The notes beneath the pieces were generated by a model, which ran no database searches, was not told the origin of the DNA, and was given only the letters and a program-made list of their open reading frames with translations. Below, in pieces: positions 14,962 to 19,268 of a DNA stretch of 19,268 nucleotides. A program made the position numbers and the translations under genes. Numbering within the stretch: position 1 is the first letter of the stretch; each line of letters starts with the position of its first letter. The DNA is from Spirochaetaceae bacterium (GTDB lineage: Bacteria; Spirochaetota; Spirochaetia; SZUA-6; Bin103), in assembly GCA_028818385.1 (NCBI GenBank), contig JAPPNY010000063.1, forward strand, positions 1-19,268, written 5' to 3'.

Positions 14962-14985
14962 GCTGTGTTCAGAGCACCGTCCGTG

Positions 14986-16728
14986 TCACGCCGAGTCCTG
15001 CTTGGCGAACAGGTGGCGATAGGCGGGACTGTCCTCCATGAGCTGTTCGTGGGTACCGGTTGCCGTCACTCGTCCGTCCTCCAGCACCGCGACGGCTTCC
15101 GCGGCTCTGACGGACGCAAGGCGATGGGCGATCGTGATCACCGTCTTGGTACCGCGCAGGCGTTTGAGGAAGTTCTGGATCTCCAGGTCGGCACGCGGAT
15201 CCACTTGCGAGGTCGCTTCATCGAGCAGCAGGCCCGAACGGTCGAGCAGCAAAGCACGCGCGAGCAGCAGTCTCTGCCGCTGGCCTCCGGACAGTTTCAT
15301 GCCGCGCTCCCCGATCAGGGTGCCAAGCCCGTCAGGCAGCGCCCGCACTTCCTCCGCAAACGATGCACAGGCGAGCGCCTTCCAGAGCTCGCCGTCCCTG
15401 GCGCGGGGAGACGCCAACAACAGGTTGTCGCGAATCGTGATGTTGAGCACCGAGCTCTCATCGCCGACGCATGCGAAGGCGTCGTGCAGGTGCCGGCGCG
15501 ACATCGCAGTCGTCGACACGTCGTCGAGCAAGACGTCTCCGGAGGTGGGTCGAAGGTCGCCCGCCATGAGCCGCGTCAGCGTCGTCTTCCCACTTCCGCT
15601 CGCGCCCGTGATGCACACGAAGGCGCCGGCGCGAATGTCGAGCGTCGCCTGCTCGACCACGGGCACACCCCCCTCTCCGCGGTAGGTGGCTTCCGCCACC
15701 TTGACGCGGACTGGTTTGGCCGGTCGGCGACTGACCCACTCTTGCGTGCGGATTTCCTCCAGGGAATGCGCCGCGTGCAGGGCAAGGGCCCGTTCCACCG
15801 CTGCCGCTGCCTCATGGAACGCGATGTTGTTCTCGCGCAGGGCCTGCACGTCCTCCACGAAGCTGGAGTAGTAGCGGACGAACGCGATCAGGGTCCCGGC
15901 CGTGATCTGACCGGCGAAGATCATCACCGCGCCCACGAAGTAGAGCGCAGCGCGTGTCGCCAGCTCGTCGACCGCCTGACCCATGGCCCGGTTGCTCCAG
16001 CGGACGAGGTTCAGCTTTCCGGCTGCCTGCTGCGCAGGAAGACGAACCTGCAGGACCGCATCCGTCTGGCGCCGTTCAAGCTGCAGCGTCTTGATCTCCA
16101 TCCAGCCCCGCAGCGAGCGGGTGAGCCAGTTGTCCCACAACCCATCCGCCCTGCGCATGGCGACCCCGGTCTCGCGCGCCCCTCGTGCGAGTCGCCCGGA
16201 GACGAGGCTGATGGCACCCGCCAGGACGAAGCCGATGAGCGCCAGGTGCCAGCTCATGGTGGCAAGGATGGCGGCCAGAACCAGCAGCCGGATGCCGACC
16301 AGCAGCGTGCCCAGGATGTGCTCCTGCAGTACTCCATCGATCTGGGTGACGTCCTCTTCCACGGACCGCTTCAGGTCCCCGGAGCCTACCGCCGTCCCGG
16401 TCATCAGCGCAGCCTCGAAATTGTGGTGTCGGATGCGCAGGGAGAGCCGGGCGGCGACGCGATTGCGTGCTGTCAACTCAACGGCCTTCAACGCGGTCTC
16501 CGCCGCGAACGCGGCAAGGAACCCGAGCAGCAACCACACCACCAAGCCTATGCGGTGTCCGATGATCACGTCGTCGACGAACGAACGCAGCAGGAGCGGC
16601 GGCGCCAAGGCGGCGGCGAACTGGAGCGCGCGAACGCAGAGCGATGCTGCCAGCACCAGCCGAACGGACTTCAGGAAGGGCGCCAAGCGCTTCAGAAGCC
16701 TCCAGCGCACGGCGACGTAGCGAGGCAC
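14986..16728 (-). CDS. ABC exporter half-transporter B (TMD-NBD), cassette 2, 580 aa
   Basis: This is an inner-membrane ABC half-exporter, diverged paralogue of 7601-9409. Six membrane helices span about residues 20-295, then the NBD. Walker A is GASGSGKTT (375-383). The signature is canonical LSGGQ (479-483). Walker B is GLLLDEATSQ with Glu 504, and the H-loop is IAHRLAS. As in the paralogue, the Q-loop Gln is replaced by Asp 423 (FACVGDESSV). The GTG start shares one base with the TAG stop of half-transporter A (TAGTG), so the pair is tightly coupled. The downstream oxidoreductase gene begins 24 nt later. Confidence 0.92.
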   Translation of the reverse strand: MPRYVAVRWRLLKRLAPFLKSVRLVLAASLCVRALQFAAALAPPLLLRSFVDDVIIGHRIGLVVWLLLGFLAAFAAETALKAVELTARNRVAARLSLRIRHHNFEAALMTGTAVGSGDLKRSVEEDVTQIDGVLQEHILGTLLVGIRLLVLAAILATMSWHLALIGFVLAGAISLVSGRLARGARETGVAMRRADGLWDNWLTRSLRGWMEIKTLQLERRQTDAVLQVRLPAQQAAGKLNLVRWSNRAMGQAVDELATRAALYFVGAVMIFAGQITAGTLIAFVRYYSSFVEDVQALRENNIAFHEAAAAVERALALHAAHSLEEIRTQEWVSRRPAKPVRVKVAEATYRGEGGVPVVEQATLDIRAGAFVCITGASGSGKTTLTRLMAGDLRPTSGDVLLDDVSTTAMSRRHLHDAFACVGDESSVLNITIRDNLLLASPRARDGELWKALACASFAEEVRALPDGLGTLIGERGMKLSGGQRQRLLLARALLLDRSGLLLDEATSQVDPRADLEIQNFLKRLRGTKTVITIAHRLASVRAAEAVAVLEDGRVTATGTHEQLMEDSPAYRHLFAKQDSA

Positions 16729-18509
16729 TACCCGGTCTCTCCATCAGCCGCGGAGTCGGCGGATACCAGCGCGCGATAATCGGCGTTGCCGCAGAGCAGT
16801 TCCTCATGTGTCCCCGTCGCAGCGATCTTGCCGGCATCGAGGAATGCGACGCGAGTGGCGCGGCGGATGGTCGACGGCCGATGCGAGACGATCAGGGCGG
16901 TGCACCCCGACAGGTCTTCGAAGATCGCGTCGTACACGGCCGACTCACGCGCGTCGTCGATTCCCGAGGTAGCTTCGTCGAGTATCAGCACGTCGGGCCG
17001 GCGCAGGATCGTGCGGGCAATGGCAAGACGTTGTCGCTCGCCGCGGGAGATCGCGGCATCGGCCATCAAGGTGTCGAGCCCGTGGGTCAGCGCTCCCAGC
17101 CAATCCCCGAGTCCCACGCGCTCGCACGCCGACCTGAGCGCGCTGTCGTCTCCCTCGAACCACGGCGGAGCCAGATTGGAGCGAACGGTGTCGGCGAACA
17201 ACATCGGGGTCTGGTACACCACGCCCACGGCACGGCGGAGCTCTTCGAGCGACAACTCCCGTACGTCCCGGCCGGAAACGAAGATCTGGCCCTCGGCCGG
17301 CCGATACAGCCTGAGCAGCAACTGAATCAACGACGTCTTGCCGCCCCCGCTGCGCCCGACCAGCGCCAGCCGCTCCCCCCGCGCCACGCGCAACGACACC
17401 CCTCGGAGCACCTCCTCTCCATCCGGCCGATAGCGGAACCGGACGGCATCCAGCGCGACTCCGTCCCGTTCACGGCCGTCATCCGTCGCGCGGCCCTGGT
17501 CCGATCGTCCTGGATCAGCGGCCGGCGCGATAATTGGGCCGGTCACCTCGGCCGGTCTCTGCCAGGCTGCGTGAACGCGCGTAATGCCGGCGATGTCGTG
17601 CTGCAACTGCACGTGGCCCCAGCCCATGCGAACGATGGCCAGGCGGCCGAGCACGAAGTACTCCACAAGGGCGAGGAACGTGCCCAGCGTCATCGACTCG
17701 GTGGCCACCAGAGCCGCCGTGAGTCCGTACAGAACGAGCGTCGCCGCCAAGGCGACGAACTCCACGCTGCGCTCCCCTACCAGGTCGACCCAGAGCGCGC
17801 GCAGCAGCGCACGGAGAGCGGTGTTGTGTTTGCTGAGAATCCACGAAACGGCCGTCGCGCGCGAGCCCAACCGTCGTATCTCGGCGCGTGCGTTGATGAA
17901 CTCGAGCAGCAAGGCCACGTAATCGCCATACAGCGACCGATGCCTGATACGGTGTGCGCGGGATGTGCGCCCACGCAGCATGCCGACGATCAACGTAGCC
18001 ACGCCTGATACGGCAAGAACGGCGGCCGCGAGGAGATCGATGGTCGCGACGATGGCCACCGCGATCGAGAACTGCAGCGCCGAGCTTACGACCGTCCAGA
18101 GTGTGTAGAGCGCGATATTGGAAAAGCCGGCGATGTTGGCGTTGATGGTTGTGACCAGGTCACCCGTTTGCATGTCGTCGAGCACGGACGCTTCGGTACG
18201 GATGATCCGTTCGAAGGCTCGCTGCTTGAGATCGTTGTGAAAGTCGACCTTGAGGGTGCCCCAGGAGGCGGAGCTGCAGCCCGAAAGCAGTTGGATCGCA
18301 AAGAACAGGATGAGAAAGGCGATTCCCAGGTAGGGGACCAGATCGAGCTGCTTGTAGTGAATGACCTCGTCCACGACCAGCGCGAACAGGTACGGAATCG
18401 TCATCTGCAGGACCGACACCGCGGATGATGCGATGGCCATGTTGACGAACGTCGATCGATAGCCACGCGTCATTCGCCAGGAGAAGGCGAAGAGCTCCCG
18501 AAACTTCAT
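16728..18509 (-). CDS. ABC exporter half-transporter A (TMD-NBD), cassette 2, 593 aa
   Basis: This is an inner-membrane ABC half-exporter, diverged paralogue of 5694-7604. It begins MKFRELFAFSWRMTRGYRST. Six membrane helices lie in about residues 20-300, with a short charged linker (about 335-362). Walker A is GRSGGGKTS (385-393). The Q-loop keeps Gln (VVYQTPMLF). The signature is the same degenerate SRGER (488-492). Walker B is VLILDEATSG with Glu 512, and the H-loop is VSHRPST. It starts 12 nt after the adaptor gene and ends in TAG overlapping the GTG of half-transporter B. The shared motif deviations show the two cassettes belong to one family. Substrate unknown. Confidence 0.92.
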   Translation of the reverse strand: MKFRELFAFSWRMTRGYRSTFVNMAIASSAVSVLQMTIPYLFALVVDEVIHYKQLDLVPYLGIAFLILFFAIQLLSGCSSASWGTLKVDFHNDLKQRAFERIIRTEASVLDDMQTGDLVTTINANIAGFSNIALYTLWTVVSSALQFSIAVAIVATIDLLAAAVLAVSGVATLIVGMLRGRTSRAHRIRHRSLYGDYVALLLEFINARAEIRRLGSRATAVSWILSKHNTALRALLRALWVDLVGERSVEFVALAATLVLYGLTAALVATESMTLGTFLALVEYFVLGRLAIVRMGWGHVQLQHDIAGITRVHAAWQRPAEVTGPIIAPAADPGRSDQGRATDDGRERDGVALDAVRFRYRPDGEEVLRGVSLRVARGERLALVGRSGGGKTSLIQLLLRLYRPAEGQIFVSGRDVRELSLEELRRAVGVVYQTPMLFADTVRSNLAPPWFEGDDSALRSACERVGLGDWLGALTHGLDTLMADAAISRGERQRLAIARTILRRPDVLILDEATSGIDDARESAVYDAIFEDLSGCTALIVSHRPSTIRRATRVAFLDAGKIAATGTHEELLCGNADYRALVSADSAADGETG

Positions 18510-18521
18510 GCGGCCAGGCGC

Positions 18522-18986
18522 CTATTGTTCGACGACTCGACCGAGCACGCGGCCCCTGAGCCGTTGCGCAATCGTTTCGACCCCGTCCGGAAAGTCGACC
18601 GTCGCGTTGCCCGTGGTTCCGACCTCCGCATCGGCGATCAGCACCACGAAGTCTGCCGACTCGCCCTCCGCTCTTCGCCAATCGACAAGCCGTGCCGTGC
18701 GCGGTGCGCCCTGGTCATCGGACAGCCTCCAGAGCACCTCCCCGTCCCGTCCGACGGACTCCAGCACCGCCAGAGGCGCGCGCCCGCGAAGTTCACGACC
18801 CTGCACGGTCGCGGCAGTCGAGGTGAACCGGGTCAGCTCGACCCCGACGGCAAGCAGCCACAGACCGATGACCGTCACGGCAAGGATCATCAGCGAACCG
18901 AGGGGCGTCCGGGTCACCAGCCTCGCGTACCACCGATTCCGGATCGCGAACAGCCACCCCGAGGCGCGTATGTCCTTCTGTTCCAA
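18522..18986 (-). CDS. Single-pass membrane protein, minimal HlyD-like adaptor of exporter cassette 2, 154 aa
   Basis: This is the paralogue of the 5233-5697 product. A basic aromatic start (LFAIRNRWYARLVTRTPLG) is followed by one membrane helix at about residues 30-47 (SLMILAVTVIGLWLLA), then VELTRF and an extracytoplasmic domain. It ends VDFPDGVETIAQRLRGRVLG, again like the tail of HlyD-type adaptors but without the hairpin. TTG 18986 is chosen because upstream in-frame codons run through the promoter-like TGGTATAGGAT and because it gives exactly 154 residues, as in the paralogue. The frame does extend to TTG 19016. No ribosome site is visible. It is the first gene of the minus-strand train that continues to 12594. 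Confidence 0.65.
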   Translation of the reverse strand: MEQKDIRASGWLFAIRNRWYARLVTRTPLGSLMILAVTVIGLWLLAVGVELTRFTSTAATVQGRELRGRAPLAVLESVGRDGEVLWRLSDDQGAPRTARLVDWRRAEGESADFVVLIADAEVGTTGNATVDFPDGVETIAQRLRGRVLGRVVEQ

Positions 18987-18990
18987 GACG

Positions 18991-19002
18991 CATCCTATAC
19001 CA
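18991..19002 (-). promoter_or_regulatory. Candidate extended -10 promoter of exporter cassette 2
   Basis: TGGTATAGGATG on the minus strand, ending 4 nt before TTG 18986. This is the best -10-like element in the divergent spacer. No good -35 is visible. Its closeness to the start implies a leaderless or near-leaderless transcript. Confidence 0.4.
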
Positions 19003-19039
19003 TGAATCCCAAGCAAGTGGCACTGACCCGGAGGTCGAG

Positions 19040-19206
19040 ATGAGCACGCGACCGGTTGCGATGGTGACCGCGGCGAGCCGGGGGATCGGCGCGGCTTGCG
19101 CGCGCCAACTGTCCGCTGACGGCTATGACGTGGCGGTATGTCGCGTTCCGAGCACGTTCACTCCATGGCCAAGGAGATCGACGGCCTGTCGTTCAGGGTG
19201 ACCTGA
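19040..19206 (+). pseudogene. Frameshifted, truncated short-chain dehydrogenase/reductase (SDR) gene
   Basis: ATG 19040 follows GGAGG (19030-19034, 5 nt spacing). It reads MSTRPVAMVTAASRGIGAAC with the SDR glycine-rich cofactor motif (TAASRGIG), then ARQLSADGYDVAV. A one-base loss near 19137 shifts the frame, and the literal frame stops at 19201. The neighbouring frame resumes SDR-like sequence (MSRSEHVHSMAKEIDGLSFR) but stops at 19206. The catalytic YxxxK region is absent, so only about 55 of the roughly 250 residues remain. The 62 nt after it show no recognisable gene before the window ends. Confidence 0.7.
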
Positions 19207-19268
19207 CGAGCCCTCATCCCGGCATATTCGCGCAGGAGTGGAGAAAAAGTAGGCGCGTCCGCCGATTT

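Noticed and set aside
14446..16779. Very long open frame (777 codons) on the plus strand opposite half-transporter B
   Set aside because: Composition is Arg/Gln/His-rich with no domain; it is the mirror frame of a high-GC gene on the minus strand.

Overview
This is a GC-rich bacterial window with dense gene packing, Shine-Dalgarno sites, frequent GTG/TTG starts and ATGA/GTGA overlaps. It holds no rRNA, tRNA, CRISPR array or phage structural gene that I can see. Two PhyH-family dioxygenases together with NAD(P)-dependent dehydrogenases, many ABC transporters and several decayed genes suggest a free-living or host-associated uncultivated bacterium with a fluid genome. I cannot name the phylum from sequence alone.

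Left block (1-4780) looks metabolic. A minus-strand operon runs from a zinc-dependent medium-chain dehydrogenase (2985-1939) into a PhyH-family dioxygenase (1951-740) and a D-2-hydroxyacid dehydrogenase that leaves the window at base 1. Divergently, a second PhyH dioxygenase (3069-3878) is translationally coupled to a small VOC-fold protein (3875-4246). A small HAD-like hypothetical gene (4780-4262) converges on them.

Middle block (4838-12562) is a mosaic. It starts with a broken 5' fragment of a COG4586-type ABC ATPase gene. Next comes a complete three-gene export cassette on the plus strand: a 154-residue one-TM adaptor-like protein, ABC half-exporter A and ABC half-exporter B. A UPF0175 antitoxin-like gene follows with a frameshifted, truncated DUF3368/PIN-like partner. 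The block ends with a long copy of the same ATPase (5' end lost) and its two ABC-2 permeases. The two ATPase copies share a 174-bp direct repeat (about 94% identical by my count), offset by exactly 5,065 bp, that brackets the exporter cassette.

Right block (12594-19206) is one minus-strand gene train that begins with a second, diverged copy of the same export cassette in the same order (adaptor, A, B). It continues with a flavodoxin-fold NAD(P)H oxidoreductase, a GNAT acetyltransferase, a NUDIX hydrolase and a second GNAT gene interrupted by an in-frame TAG. A decayed SDR gene points rightwards at the right edge.

The most interesting object is the duplicated export cassette. Each copy pairs two ABC half-transporters carrying the same unusual asymmetric nucleotide-binding motifs with a tiny HlyD-tail-like membrane protein. 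It looks like an undescribed heterodimeric exporter plus minimal adaptor. Its substrate is unknown; no precursor peptide was found.
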